In this document: positions 44,646 through 57,171 of the stretch, in pieces
Numbering within the stretch: the stretch's first letter is position 1
Layout: the number at the start of each line of letters is the position of its first letter
Assembly (NCBI GenBank): GCA_010093685.1
Contig: MU006227.1
Span: forward strand, 560,154 to 624,153
Length of the DNA: 64,000 nucleotides
Direction of reading: 5' to 3'
Source: Ophiobolus disseminans
Lineage: Eukaryota; Ascomycota; Dothideomycetes; Pleosporales; Phaeosphaeriaceae
Made by a program: the position numbers and the translations under genes
The notes under the pieces: generated by a model
Told to the model about the DNA's origin: nothing
Seen by the model: the letters and a program-made list of their open reading frames with translations, nothing else
The model's database searches: none

Positions 44646-46975
44646 TTAAGCTTGTGCATCTTTCTGCTCTTCCACATCTGACAGCTTGCTTCGTCTCCCA
44701 GCCGTTGCTGCTCCGAGTGTCGCTGTATTATTGATCCCTTCTTTCTTCGCCTTCATCTCTTCTTCCTTTCTCTTCTCGGTAGTCTCTTGCTTCTCTGACC
44801 TCTTCTCAGTCTTGCCTTCCTTCCCTTGACTGCCTTGCTGAGCCTTCTTCGTATCTTTCTTGTTCTGCAAATGAGCCATTCGCATGTCACGTATGTCAAT
44901 ACCGAAATATCGCAATGACAACCAGACAGCCAACACTGTCAACCCTATCGTCAAGATCTCCGTGCCGACTTACAAAGTGATAGCGTCATTCTTTGTGTAA
45001 GCATGCACAAAGCATGTTTATGCTTACTAAATATGCCAGACATCTTCCCACCGTGATAGACAGTATCTTCGCTTGGCGTAATCATGTTGACATTTTGATT
45101 GTCTGAGGCTGATGGGGTGCTGCTCGTCAATGTCGAGACGCGAAGTCGGTCGAATCCTTGCATGTCGAGCGCGAACAATGCAGTGAGGAATGCCAGCGGG
45201 GTAAAGATGATCGTGACGATAGCGAAGCCAATGGCAGCAGTACTGAGTAGGACACTTGCGTGTGAGTCTTGAACACTGGCATAGGTGCGCTTCAGGTTAA
45301 GCATATCTTGGACACTAGCGCCAATCCGCTCCGCATCACCATCAATCTTTTCAACTCTTTCTAGATATGGAACGAGCATTACCTCAGCCTCTTGGATTGA
45401 GTCCCAATTTGGAGGGTCTCCCGTGTTCCAGGCATCATCAACCTCCGGTAGTCCATATTTCTTGCTTACTCGCGTTAGGTTGTTTTCCTCCAGGAGGCTG
45501 CCAAAGATTTGCTGCTGCTGTACAAGAAAATGCTTGATCATGGCAAGTTCGCTTCGTATGTCCGAGATACTGTAATGAAATTCTGCTTCCTTGTCGAAGT
45601 CAATCCGGCTGCGATTTGTGCTTTGCATGTAGGACTCGACTTCTGCAAGACCAAAGACCACGCGACTTTCAAAGAGATCAAGAGCCGGCGGGCACTTGAG
45701 AGTTTCACCCTTGTACTTGAGGATTTCTTCTCTGCCAAAAGCCTTGATGCACTCTGCTAGGAGTCTTCCCATCGACAGGAGTGGGTCTTTCTCGCCAGTA
45801 TTCAATTTTGGCTGCAGCACGGAGATCTGCTCACCGTTCCGGTCAAGTCCTTTTTTCCAGGAACAGCGTCTTCCAATATGGAATCGATGAGCAGATATCA
45901 TTATGTTATCGTACCTCCATATCCAGAGTTTTGGCACGATAAGTATTGTTGAAATCCCCCTCGGAACTCCTGGCTCGCTTTTGAACTTGCTGGTAACCAC
46001 TTGGTCGTCATTTCTAGCCCGCAGATCATAGGCGGAAAGCTCAGGATAGTATGCTTCATCTAGAGTGCGCTCCAGATGCACCGGACACTCGTTGGGGTAT
46101 GCTCCGGAAGTTCTAGTCGTCAGCGTGTCTCGGAACGCCTCATACTCGCTTCGAGCAGCTTCGTGCTGCCCGTACGTAGTGAGTCGCAAACATGGGAACT
46201 AAGAATGTCAGCAATGCAACGCTTGAGATATGAATCACAAACCACTACAACGGTAATGTCCTTGCGCGTGTCGCCTCGACGGGTAGAAAAATACCGATGG
46301 TCCGTACATGTCAAAAGCGAATCATCAGGAGAGCCGGACGACCGAAAGTTACTGCGTAGCATGAACAATAATATGGCATCATTCTTAGCCTTCAATACAC
46401 ACTTCAACGGTTAGCAGGTTTTGACTAGAGATGTATAGCCATACTTGGATTATTAGCCCCTGCATTGATTAGATTGCGCTTAGAAAGCCACTAGTTTAAC
46501 AGCTTACATTTGTAGCGGGGACATGAACCCACGTCAGGCAGTCCGAAGTTTTCCAATCGATGAAGGGGTGGGTAGGGTGGTACAGGAGGGTTTCCAATTC
46601 ATCTATCCAGCATGTGTTTGCGTCCTGACTAGAGGAGACAATTGAAACATACTCTTTCTCTGGCTCCAGGCACAGCTTGCAGGAATCTAGCAGAATGCTT
46701 ATTCGCATTCGTGACTTCTCGAAGCGCTCTTCCATGAATGGCTTCGACGACTTAGAGGTTTCCAAGACATCCATCACCTTTGCAGGGGTGTATTCTCTAC
46801 CCAAGGTTACTCCTTGCATTAATAGAAGCTCGAGGCTGTCTATTAACACGTGCTCTGCGGCTTCCACCACTAGTGGTTTTCCATCTGTTAGTCTGTCGAT
46901 CTTCTCATCGGGTGAACTGGCAGGGTTTGATCGTCTCCACGTTTGTCTGATTAAATAGCTCAGGGTTACGTCCAT
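44646..46975 (-). CDS. Fungal CorA-like membrane protein
   Basis: Belongs to the large fungal group with a CorA-type two-helix membrane end and a long cytosolic N-terminus; whether it moves magnesium is unknown, since the usual GMN motif is not seen. Exons 46975..46508, 46401..46243, 46198..45028 and 44968..44646 (introns 106, 44 and 59 nt) sum to 706 aa. Marks: CWIDELETLLYHPTHPFIDW with LTWVHVPATN, then CPVHLERTLDEAYYPEL, RNDDQVV, ILIVPKLWIWRYDN, a coiled-coil region with AEVESYM and EAEFHYSISDIRSEL, then helix 1 (IGFAIVTIIFTPLAFLTALF) and helix 2 (ILTIGLTVLAVWLSLRYF). The tail is Lys/Glu-rich. An upstream exon may exist, since the frame before ATG 46975 reads SEFYEA. Confidence 0.75.
44997..45027 (-). 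repeat. Inverted repeat enclosing the 5' splice site of the last CorA-like intron
   Basis: GTAAGCAT (the donor site, 45027..45020) is exactly complementary to ATGCTTAC 15 nt further into the 59-nt intron, so the pre-mRNA could fold an 8-bp hairpin over its own donor. Retention of the intron would remove the second membrane helix. Confidence 0.6.
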
Positions 46976-46998
46976 CGCTTCATAGAATTCAGATCTTG
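46976..46998. other. 23-bp gap between the small gene and the CorA-like start
   Basis: Only 23 bp lie between the stop of the small two-exon gene and the ATG of the CorA-like gene on the same strand, which is too short for a normal promoter and suggests they may be parts of one transcript. Confidence 0.4.
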
Positions 46999-47279
46999 CT
47001 AATCATCTTCAAGGTCAGATCCGCTGCTCCGCCGATTCGGTCCAAGATCTATAGACTTTAGGAAGCTTTGGATCTCTGATTTTGAAGGCACATAATCCGG
47101 TTGCTCGAAATTGGTTTTGAATGTCTTCAGCGCGGTGTTGGCCTTTCTAATGAACGGATGCACAATTACTCGCGGACCGACTGCTCCTTGGATCTCTGTA
47201 AATGGGTCAGTCGTCATCATAGCGGTCTCTTGTAAGGGACCACAATACCTATTTCAATATCTGTCACCATCTTCGGCAT
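46999..47279 (-). CDS. Small two-exon gene or 5' part of the CorA-like gene
   Basis: Exon 1 (47279..47249) and exon 2 (47195..46999), with a 53-nt GT-AG intron (branch CTGACC, acceptor TTACAG), give 75 aa: MPKMVTDIEI, then EIQGAVGPRVIVHPFIRKAN, and an end rich in Ser/Arg and acid (RRSSGSDLEDD). It looks like coding sequence. The stop (TAG) is 23 bp from the start of the CorA-like gene, and the downstream frame upstream of its ATG is open (LARSEFYEA), so a missed splice, a mutation or a real short protein are all possible. Confidence 0.4.
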
Positions 47280-48382
47280 GTATCAAACCCCATAACAAGA
47301 CGATTGCAGGTGTTGAGGGTTTCTGAAGGTTGAATGCGCACTTACATCCGTCCCCAATGTGAGCTCGCCTACCCCAACATCATCACAGAGCCAGCTGCAC
47401 ACACTGCACCAACAGCAGTGCAAATGCGAGACCAGGATACGCGAGAAATATGCTACAGTAAAACTATTGAACATGTGTCTTGCTGTGCATCTCACCCGCA
47501 TCAACGCCCGCCAATAGCAAGGCCTGCTGCACGCCCGCGAATTACTGATGCACGCCACGCACAGAAGTGCGCGGTTACACCTGCTAGTAGATATGTATTA
47601 AACGCAGAACTGCGGTGTGCACTTGAGGAGAGCAGGCGTTTGCAGTGTGCAACATCCCGAGGTCCTGAGCGGAAGAAGGAAGGAGGAAGGAATGGAACAG
47701 CCACCAGTTTCGATCTGGCTGACTAATCCTCTTCTCACCACGAAGGCGCTCGTATTTGGCGATGCACCACCAAGTGCTGCATCCTGTGACTGAAATTTGA
47801 CAGGAAGCCTGTGTATCCTCACAATACAATAAAGCTCTTAGAAACCCTAATATATACATAAAAACGGACAACTGTTGTATACCAGGACAGAACTTTCTGC
47901 AACACCTATTAAGTAGGAGCATGCATTAGCTTCATCAAAGCCTGAGACAGCGCCGCGTCCGCACGAAGAAAAGCATTTCTTCGCATAATTCCATTACTCA
48001 CTGGACGAAAATTGAAACTTGAGATGGACGCATGCATGCACACACCATATCCTCTCGTTCATTCCGTCATTCGTATCATGAACATATATGATGTTCGCGC
48101 ACCAGCACACCAGACTTGAGATCACTTAGTAGCAGTCGAACTAGGAGGAACAGTCAGAAATAACGCAAACTCGGCACAAAGTATCGCTGGCATTTGCATT
48201 CCAACCAAGGAGCTATCCTCACTAAGATGGCATAGTAACTACGATGCTACTCGTTACGCCAATGGCATGATCTCCTCGCAAAACCCTTCGTCCATGAACA
48301 CTTCAGGTGAAAGGCGGAGACCAGACTTGAGAACTCTCCTCGTATTGCCAATCAGAACTTCGACGTTAGCACAGCTGTTATT
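47280..48382. other. Intergenic region
   Basis: About 1.1 kb. Open frames on both strands at 47334-47922 overlap and have no family resemblance. Nothing else recognised. Confidence 0.5.
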
Positions 48383-50811
48383 CTATAACCTGCCTGCCAG
48401 CCACTCGTTCGTTTCCTTCCACAACGCCACCGTCGCATCTGGCATCGGAGTCTGCTTGTCGGCAATTTTAACGCCTTCGAATACGGCCTTCCATAGCTCC
48501 ATAGCCTTCGTCAAGTCACCAGCAAAGTTGACAGATTGTGGGAAGTAGCGCTCGGACGCCGTTTTGAGGACCTGGCTTTTGTGCGCTTCGTTCGTTGGGT
48601 CGGGAGCGTCGTTGCTGAGCAGCTCATCGAGATATGACTTCGTCGCAATGCTCAATGCACAGTTGTTGGGTAGGAGGAATGGCAGCCTGAGTTCGATGTT
48701 AGCACTGCGCCGCAAACAGATGTGGTTTACTCACTTCATGGCAACTTCGGATAGATCTAGCGCGAGCCGGTCGCAACAGCCTGTCAGGAACATGTTTGTT
48801 ACGGTAGTCTCGACCAGATCGCGCAGAGACTGCCTGACCATGTTGATGATTGAGTTGTATCCCAGGAGATGTTGACTCAAGGGTCCAGTAAACCCAATGG
48901 GTTTATGCCTCAATTCGCCCACCCCAGCAACGCGTGAGAAAAGCATGTTGAACTGTTGATCCTTTGCTATAAATTTGTTAGTCAATTTTTTTGGAATAGT
49001 TCTCATGTACTCACGGCTACCGCGCATCGGAGCGCCATTATAGGTAGGGAACATGTTGATGTCGCCATTCAAGATGCCTAGCCGTAGCAACTCTACCGCA
49101 ATAAAGACGCCTTCTTCTAGGTCTGGCCGGTCTTTTGCACCATCCATGGCAGCTGCGAGGATCCTTCCCCAAGGCGTCAGTTTGTGCTCCGCGTCGGCAT
49201 AGCCCAGCAGAGTGAGAAAGCGCCACAATGAGTTGTACAAAATCTCGTCCATAGTCGACAACGGGCTTGCAGAATCCCTCTTGGTAACAGAGTCAGCATT
49301 GAACTGGACGTCTGTCAGTGTTAAGACGGCCGACCCCAGATATCCGCTTGAGATCTGATCACTGCCAGCATTTCTTATCGGATGCTTCTTCCTGGGGAGA
49401 GCGGAGACCTCGTCCTTCACATTCCATGTCTCGACTAGCTTCAGGATCTCTGTCGCGTCTGCTATTCTGACCTCCTGGGGCTCTGCAGCAGGGTCCGAGA
49501 ACCAGCACTTCTGTTGTAGATTCTTATGCCTGTACCAGTTGTGCAAAGAGCTAGAGAGGAGGCTGATCGTGGTTGTTCGCATTGGAGTGAGCTTGGAACC
49601 GACTAAACTCCTATATTCTGGCGACTCTCCACCGTCGATGGGAGGGACATCGAAGATCTTGCAAGTGGTACGCCATTGAAGGATCCGAGGGTTGATGAGA
49701 CCTGCCGAGAGATAGTGGTAAACCTCATCAGGTAGGCGCGATTGCAGGTAATTGACCGCGTCGTTGGGCATCGTGCTTGTATTCAGTGGCTCAATCCTCC
49801 CGTCGACGGTGTAGACAGGATGGTTCCTAACAGTGGAGCGGGCCCTGCGGTATTTCTCGAGATAATCCGTCTGCTTGAAGCGCGGGTCGTCGAGGTTGTT
49901 GCCAATGACAGAGTGGCCGGTTTTGAGGCCGTTGCTCATGATCATCTTGATGGCGCCGTGTGGTTTAGGAAGATCTGCGCGGTTGGGGGAGTTGAGGTTG
50001 GGCAGTGTGGGCAGGAAGGGTGTGCCGGCCAGCATGCACGCATCAACAAAGATGTCTTCGGTGACGGCCCCGCTGTTGGCGACTCTCTCGAGGTCGGTCA
50101 TGCACTTGGAGCGCTGGGTCCAGTAGAACTGCCTCTCTTCAAAGTCCCATGCTGTAATGATCCTATCGCACTCGAAAAGCAGGATCTCCGAAGAGCCGGA
50201 GACAGCCTGGCAGTAGTTGGTGCGCTCGAGATATGCCAGCTATATACAGTCAGTTACTGGTGGCTCGTGCGACAATGGGTGCTGTACCTGGGCCCATGCA
50301 CTGTATGGTGCGACGGTGAAGGGAAGCCCTCGCTGGGTGAGGATCGACTGCAGCGCGGGGAAGAGGTCTTCTGCGGTGACGTATTCTGCCATTGTCAGTA
50401 TGCTGGTGTGCACGTCGACCACAGTAGTCCCTCACTTGATTCTCCAAACTTAGCTACCGAGGCTTCCGCCTGGTGGCTGTCGTAGAGGTTCCATGCATTT
50501 GCATTGACCGCGGCCTCGTCCAGTTTCTGCTGGAAGGGATCGTCCTTCTCTGTGATATCCAGGCCACTAAAGACGAAGCGCACCTCAATGTGCTCCCTTG
50601 TGAAGGCGTGCAAGTCAGCGCCGATGGTCTGTCGCCAGGCCAGCGGGAGGCCGCCGAGGGCAGGCACGAGCGGTTCTTTGGCGCGCGGGTGGTTCAGAAT
50701 GCGTTTGGTGAGGTAGTCGGCGGCTTCAATCCCGACCCGGCATCCGTTCAGTTCTTGTATGTTTCCAAGCTCGCCAATGGTGGCGTTCCACCGCTCGAAG
50801 TCGCAAATCAT
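48383..50811 (-). CDS. MKT1: MKT1-type post-transcriptional regulator
   Basis: Yeast Mkt1 works with Pbp1 on mRNA regulation and is built on an XPG/FEN1-like nuclease fold. Exons 50811..50436, 50385..50288, 50239..49015, 48966..48735 and 48686..48383 (introns 48-50 nt, all GT-AG) give 744 aa. The N-terminal nuclease-like part shows GCRVGIEAADYLTKRIL, EPLVPALGGLPLAWRQ, VRFVFSGLDI, the PFTVAPYSAWAQLAYLE segment and GSSEILLFECDRIITAWDF, followed by FVDACMLAGTPFLPTLPNL. The C-terminal MKT1 domain ends with GELRHKPIGFTGPLSQHLLG and LPFLLPNNCALSIATKSYLDE. An antisense 247-codon frame over it is a shadow. Promoter is shared with the oxygenase gene at 51352. Confidence 0.93.
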
Positions 50812-51351
50812 GCTGTGCGTCGCGTCTTGCTCATTCAGAGCGCCGCCAAATCAATGCTGTTGGATTGAGATAACCGAGGTAAACAGTACACTAGCGAAAT
50901 AGAGGGCATGTGCTCGAGTACGGGAGCAGAGAGATTCGGTGTCTTGTAATACTGCGGGGGAGGTGAGGGTGTGTTTGTATACGAGATTGGAGTTCCGCAA
51001 CGGAAGCTGATACTTGGCGGCGGCAGCATCCCTGTCCCACTTTACCCGCTTGGCACTAGCGTTTCATTAGCTCCAGGTACACCTAAGACACGCAAGTGAA
51101 CCACGAGAACACACATGAGGTGCGTTCAAAATGATCGTTCAGTACATTGTAGCGTCATGTGATCTGTCGAGTTCTGTTCATGCTTGACATGAAAGTAAAT
51201 GATTCAGCATGTTCCTCGGTCGAGTTCGGTTGAGACGTGAATGTTATGTCTCGCTTATCTCCACATGACCTTCAAGCCTCGAGTCCAATATCTTTCACTT
51301 GTCTCACATCTTCAAATTGTTGTGGTCTCAAACCAGTCTTATAAGCTGAAC
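50812..51351. other. Divergent promoter of MKT1 and the 2OG oxygenase
   Basis: 540 bp between two head-to-head genes; no gene inside. No clear TATA or repeated operator seen. Confidence 0.5.
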
Positions 51352-52494
51352 ATGTCGACATCAGACATCCCCATCATAGACATCTCCAATCCCTCCAAAG
51401 ATGTCGCCAAGCAAGTTCTCGATGCAGCGTCCACCCATGGCTTTCTCTTCATCAAGAACGATGGGGTGACCATTTCACCAAAAGATATCGACGACATGTT
51501 TAACCTTGTATGCTACCTATTTGACCTAATGTCGTCCACTAATCTCACGAACCTCTAGTCAAAAGAATTCTTCGCCTCGCCCAAAGAGCAAAAAGCCGAA
51601 TACGCAATCCACTCCCCCAAAGCAGGCGGCATAAACCGCGGCTGGGTCTCCATGCAAGGCGAAGCCCTCGACCCCGAAGGCACAAAGGTACGACCTCAAA
51701 CCTTCCAGACTTCAACATGTAGCAACATGCCCATCTCCAGCCCAAATACTAACTCCCACCCCCAGCACGGCGACCCAAAAGAAGCCTTCAACATCGGCCC
51801 CCCCACAAACAACACCCTCCAACCCCTCCCCCACCCCCTATCATCCCACAAAGACCTAATATCCCGCTTCCAAACCTCCTGCCACACACTCTGCACCTCC
51901 CTGCTATCCCTCCTCAGCACCGCCCTCGCAATCCCCGACGCATCCTACTTCTCCTCCCGACACGACCAATCCCTCGGGCCCAGCGGAACAATCTTCCGCA
52001 TGCTGTACTACCCGGAATCCGCATCCCCACAGGACAACGAGAAGACATCTGTCCGCGCAGGCGCACACTCCGACTACGGCTCCCTCACCCTACTCTTCCG
52101 CCTGCCCGGCCAAGCAGGCCTCGAACTGCAAACCCCCAAGGGCTGGATCCCCGTCCCTGTGGACCCTTCTTCGCCACCCTCCGCAGCACCACCCATACTA
52201 GTCAACATCGGCGACCTACTATGCTACTGGACGGCCGGGCTGTTGAAATCGACTGTTCATCGCGTGACGTTCAGTGGCGGGGAGGAGCGGTACAGCATGG
52301 CGTATTTCTGCCATCCGTTAGATGATGTGAAACTTGAGACGGTACCGGGGAGGGTGATGCAGGAGTTTGGGGATAGGGGGAGTGAGGAGTTAGGCAGGCA
52401 GAGGGAGAGGTTGGGATTGGCGGGTGGGGAGGAGGAGCTTATTACTGCGAGGGAGCATTTGGAACGGAGGTTGAAGGTTACGTATGGGTTGTGA
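51352..52494 (+). CDS. Fe(II)/2-oxoglutarate-dependent oxygenase (isopenicillin N synthase-like fold)
   Basis: 337 aa from exons 51352..51507, 51559..51687 and 51766..52494 (introns 51 and 78 nt). It has the DIOX_N start (IPIIDISNPSKDVAKQVLDA, then GFLFIKNDGV) and the catalytic 2OG-FeII_Oxy domain: HSDYGSLTLLF provides His and Asp ligands, TVHRVTFSGG the second His, and RYSMAYF the Arg-x-Ser that binds 2-oxoglutarate. NRGWVSMQGEALDP and FNIGPP are typical of this fungal group. The substrate is unknown; relatives work on flavonoid-like, gibberellin or other secondary metabolites. Tail to tail with the Dpb11-type gene, 169 bp apart. Confidence 0.92.
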
Positions 52495-52663
52495 GGGATG
52501 AGGGATATGTATAGTTGTAGGTGGGCAGGAAATGCTTGATTTATTGATACGACAATAGAACGCCGTTTCGCTATGCACGCTCGCTATGCAGAGAAAGCCA
52601 ACGAGTACAAAAATGATCCCCGCACATACACTGCCCTCACAATATCTTACACTTTGCGTTCTT

Positions 52664-55441
52664 CTAGAACCCCTTGTCCCTCCTCTTCCTCGACGTTCTC
52701 CCACCAACACCCTCGCTCGCAACGTCCCTGACAACACCAATACCCTCCACTCTCACACTCTTCTCAATCACCTTACCACCCAGTCGCTTGATCATCTGCT
52801 CCCTCGCTTTTGCCGCGCCGGGACTGTCCCAGCCTAGTTCTTGGCTTGGCTGATACTCCTGCGCCATCTCACGATCGTCATCGCCGTCGAGGTTCAGCTG
52901 ACCAGAGCTATCAGCGCCCGACTCGTTCGAGCGTGTTGACGTAGCGCGACCCAGCTGTCGGCGCCCTCTGCGACGCGTCGTCGAGTTCTGGTCGGCTGGA
53001 GACGGAAGCGGTTTCCGGTTCGCACGGAGTTGGGCGAGGATATCAGAGTAGTCCTTCTCTTCTGGTGGTTCCGGTTCTAGTGGCGCCGGAGGCTCGGTGT
53101 CAGCAGGTATCACAGAGTCGGCGGCGGGGATGACCGAGTCTGGAGTCGGTCCTTTTGCAGGTCTTGTTTTCGGTGCTGGTCGTATTAGCGACTCCGCGGA
53201 TGAACTGCGCTCTCGAGACACGGGCTTCGAGTCTAAAGATGTGGTGGATGGTCGACGAGGTGAGTGTACACTGATATCTTGTAGAGGGAACGATGCTTGC
53301 CCATCGAGTCCAGGTATAAAGGGCTCATCTCGGTCGTCAACTTGATGGTCAATGTTGCTGTTTGGGTGAGAAAAAGAATCAGTGGTTGATGCAGGTGTTG
53401 GGTCTGCAGTGACCGAGAGATCAAGAGCTCGAGGCCGCAATGCCCCCCGCGTTTTTGGCCCTTTCTTCAAAGTTTGAACCTTCTTTTGTTGGAGCTCAAA
53501 ACTTTCTTGTGTAGATAACTTAGCCGTGGGCACCACTGCTGAGTTATGAGGTTTGTCCTTTGCTGTCGGCTTCTGCGGTCGAGGCGACGTGATTGTGTTG
53601 AACTGGTATTTGTCATACGGTTGCAGTTGATGGGTATGCAGACAATCCCACAACCATTCTGCGTGCACAGCTGGTATGCGCCGATCAGTAGCGAATTTGA
53701 GTTTTTGTGCACTCGGATCGAAGGTGTTACACACAATGACCGAGGTCTTCGCAGATAGTTGCTCGTCATATGTTGCACCTGTCAATCGTCAGACCATTGG
53801 GAACCAAGCGGAGCTTATTTCCGTACCCATCAAAGCGAGTACTTTCGTCACATGGAGAAGCTCGATGCCGACAAATGCGGTAGAGTTAATCGTTAGACCA
53901 GAGAACCCTGACGGCGTCAATGATGTCGAACCAAATTTTCGACGTGACTCAAGACATACCACTAATGTTACGGTTGTCAAATGGCCTACTCAGCACATCT
54001 TTTGTGGGGTCGACTAGGCATTTTCCGTACAAGCATCGTTCCACCCACCAATTAGTGACTAAGTTCAACAAAGATCCGGCTCGTTCCGGAAGAGACGTCA
54101 AGTCGACCTCAGCGTCATGTGGGACCACGAGATAACCTCGTCTTAGGTCATCAGGTGGAAAAGTGTTGAGTTCGGTACTCTGTGGAACTTGTGCTCCACC
54201 ATCTTGCAGATGCTGCCGTAGAATGTTTGTCTGGTGGAGCTGTTAGCAGAGTCCAGACCGCGAATTTAGGCATGTTAACCTTGTCAGCATCGAAAGCATG
54301 AGGAAACACAATGCGTCCTTCGAAGATGCCATCCGTGGTATTGCCCTTCAGCGGAACGATTGGCGACTGACAGGGTTCGTATGCGGGGTCAACGGGAGGC
54401 TCCTCGTCCTCTAAGACCGTTGGCTCTGTGAGACGCGTCGTGGGCGTGTGCTCTCGTGATGTGTCGTGCTTAGCAACAGCCTCAGTCCAATCATCAGCCT
54501 CATCTGGTTGTCTTTCTAAGCTTGGTGCAGTAATCCCGGCCCAGAGCGCTTCACTCTGGCTTCCCATCTTTGTGCTGGCCGAGCGTCGCAATTTTCTTCG
54601 AAAGGGATTGAGCGCCAGGCTTGGTTCTGGCTCTCTTGCGCGCTTACCGAGGCCAGGCGACGCAAGCTCTCTGCGCTCCCATGCACCCTGTCCACGCTCC
54701 TCGAGGGGTATTGTGGGGTTGTAAAGGGCCTCATCCAGCACCATGCCCCGCTCGAGGCTTTGCTCGAACCATTCCAGCGAGACGATCTTCATGCGCCAGT
54801 TGAGAGCATGCTCGTACTTCTTGCCGGACGGCGTGGCAGCGATCAGGTGGGTCACGACCTTGGTCAGATCGCCGTGGTACTCTGCCCCGTTGCTGTCGAC
54901 TGTCTCCTGGATGTATCGCCGTTGCTCCGCTGCGCCTTGTCAGCAGTTTCCGTAGTCGCGTGACGGTTCGCGTACGGTTATCAAACCCAGTCAGACAAAT
55001 CTTCAATCCAAAGAATGTCGGCATTCGGTGCTCAGTCTCCAGCGCAGCCGTGTTCAAGTTGTCTTCGCCCTGCATCCAGACCTCACACAGCGCCTCAAGC
55101 CATGCTGGCGAGAGCACCTTGACATCTTCCCTACATTTTGCGACGTAGCGGTACTTGGCGCTCTCTGTGCTGCCGACGATGAGGTGGGTTACGTCCGAAG
55201 TGAGATCGAGCTTGATGGTCGCGCCCATCTGCGCGCCGATAGTCGCGAGCTGTGTCTGCGGAGTGCGTTAGAGGCAGATACACGCGCAGAGGTCGGCACG
55301 TACGCGCTGCTCGGGGGCAATGGAAGTGCAGCAGAGAATCGCCCCAGCAAGGGGCAATTGGCTTGTCCCTATGTTCTGTGAGTGCATGTCCCATGGCAGC
55401 GGATGCATGGCCGTACCGTATCCCCCATCTGTTGATTCCAT
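52664..55441 (-). CDS. BRCT-repeat replication/checkpoint scaffold (Dpb11/Rad4/TopBP1 type)
   Basis: Scaffold that binds phosphorylated Sld3 and Rad9-type partners at replication initiation and DNA-damage checkpoint. Six exons: 55441..55304, 55255..54976, 54929..54280, 54230..53960, 53907..53827 and 53778..52664, with introns of 46-52 nt, give 844 aa. Four BRCT units are read: LAGAILCCTSIAPEQRTQLA with THLIVGS (BRCT1), FGLKICLTGFDN with THLIAATPSGKKYEHAL and VSLEWFEQSL (BRCT2), FEGRIVFPHAFDADKTNIL with LRRGYLVVPH and NWWVERCLYGK (BRCT3), and GFSGLTINSTAFVGIELLHV with VIVCNTFD and AVHAEWLWDCL (BRCT4). The disordered C-terminus ends in a basic cluster (SRKRRDK). The start could also be 55387. 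Confidence 0.92.
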
Positions 55442-57171
55442 GGCCGATAGTGCCACATGCAGAAGGCGCGATGGCCGTGTGCAGAAAGCGCGACGGGCTA
55501 AGCGTCGCGTTGCGGGGAAACCTTGGAAGCGCGATAGGTGCGCGGTCACGTGACAGCATGTCCAGTCCGGTGTCAAGCCACACCCGATCGCAGCTGCCCG
55601 GCTTGGTCGATCGGACGTCAACGCACAGACGCCCTAGAGATCCGCAACAGATCCGAGGTGTCGCCAGGGCAAACTCTTTTTCTTGCCGACCTCGCGCCGC
55701 CTTCCTAGCCGCTGGGAATAACCACCTTTGATCGTCATGACGGATGCAGCAGCACTGACTACTGCGTGATTACAATGCGAGGCTGTGTGCAGCTTTTCCC
55801 TGTCATCGCAGCAGCGTGCGCCGATCGCTCGACTGTCTTCTCCAGACAGGACGTCGCCGAATGGAGCATCCCAAAGAGCGATCACTACGCTTTTGGGGCC
55901 CATCCTTTGCTTTGTTCCCAAGCAGGCATCGTGACTGTATCTGGCCTGTAAGACTGCCCTGGCAGCGCCAGCCTGCATGTCTGCCGCTCGAGAAACCGGA
56001 AACACAGCACTCGACCTCACATGGGCATGATGATTGCACGCGCTGCAAGTGACAGTGATCGACTTGGCCGTGTCCCGAGTTCAATTGATGACCTGGTCTC
56101 GGCTCGAGTCCATCTCCTCATCTCGTGGCTTAGCCATCTTGTCACTCATCACCACACACGCCGGGAGTCAGCGGTCGCAGGCCACGGCTGCTGTCCGCGC
56201 AAGCTCTGGGGGAGCAGTACCTTGCCGAGCAAGCCGTATGGTCGGTTGCTAGACTACAGATGGTGTAGCGCGTCGAAGCCGTGCATACACTCAGTCCTTG
56301 GTCGAGTCTTGGTCTGAGTTGGGGAGCAGATGATGTAATGCATCCGACTCTCCGCCGCGACTTTGCTCCAACACGCTTAGAAGGCTGCGTTGCGGCAAAG
56401 GCTCCGCCCGAGAATGCTCCCCGCGACCATCGCTGATGTTTACAAAACGCGCCGTTAATGCACTCGACTGACGCCGCCATTACCGGTACTCGAATATAAT
56501 ACCCGGCCAGCGCTTCAGCATCCAGCGTCTCCCACCCCAGGACGCAACCGCCGCCGAGGAAACACCACCGCATCCACTCCGCGTCATCCGCCTATTCCCT
56601 GCACACTCACCCATCGGCCAGCCTGCACGCTCGCCCTGTCTTGGTCTGACATACCGCTTCGTAACATGCTTGCTTGCTAGTTTGGGCCCAACTCAAAACA
56701 ACCGTAGTCCCTGCTATTCGTCTGTCGCTGTCCTGACAGAGCACCTTTCATCAACGCCAGCGCATTTCCTCATCAGCAGGGGACTCCCGCACACTTCCGA
56801 TACAACGGCTCTCTGACCGCTCCACAAGACTGTCGTGCTGATCGCATTTCGACTTGACTATGCCCGCCACGGCATGCAATAACCTCTCGACGTGTGAGTC
56901 CCTGTCTCATTTCCCCCTTCACCGTGTTTGGGCCCTTTGTCTTGCAAAGACCCAACCTCAGTTGCCTCTTCCCAAAGCATCGACATGGGACATGGTTATG
57001 CTACTGTAACTAGCGACTCCTTTGTACCCCTCTCATGACTATTGAGAGTTGCACAAGCCCAATTGTTATTTGCATACACCCTCGCTCGGTTATAAGGCGT
57101 CGCGTGCACCCTACATTCAACAACTCAAATCGCACGCTTGACATTAACGTCGACTGACGCCATATTCCACC
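55442..57171. other. Divergent 1.7-kb region between the BRCT protein and the second arrestin
   Basis: Promoter region for two genes transcribed away from each other. Several frames of 60-140 codons occur on both strands and overlap one another; none looks coding. A TATA-like element is at 57091-57096. Confidence 0.5.
57091..57096 (+). promoter_or_regulatory. TATA-like box upstream of the second arrestin gene
   Basis: TATAAG within GGTTATAAGGCG, 76 bp before the ATG at 57172. Confidence 0.4.

Noticed and set aside
49742..50485. Plus-strand ORF of 247 codons
   Set aside because: It is fully antisense to the MKT1 exons, whose minus-strand frame shows clear family sequence and splice sites.
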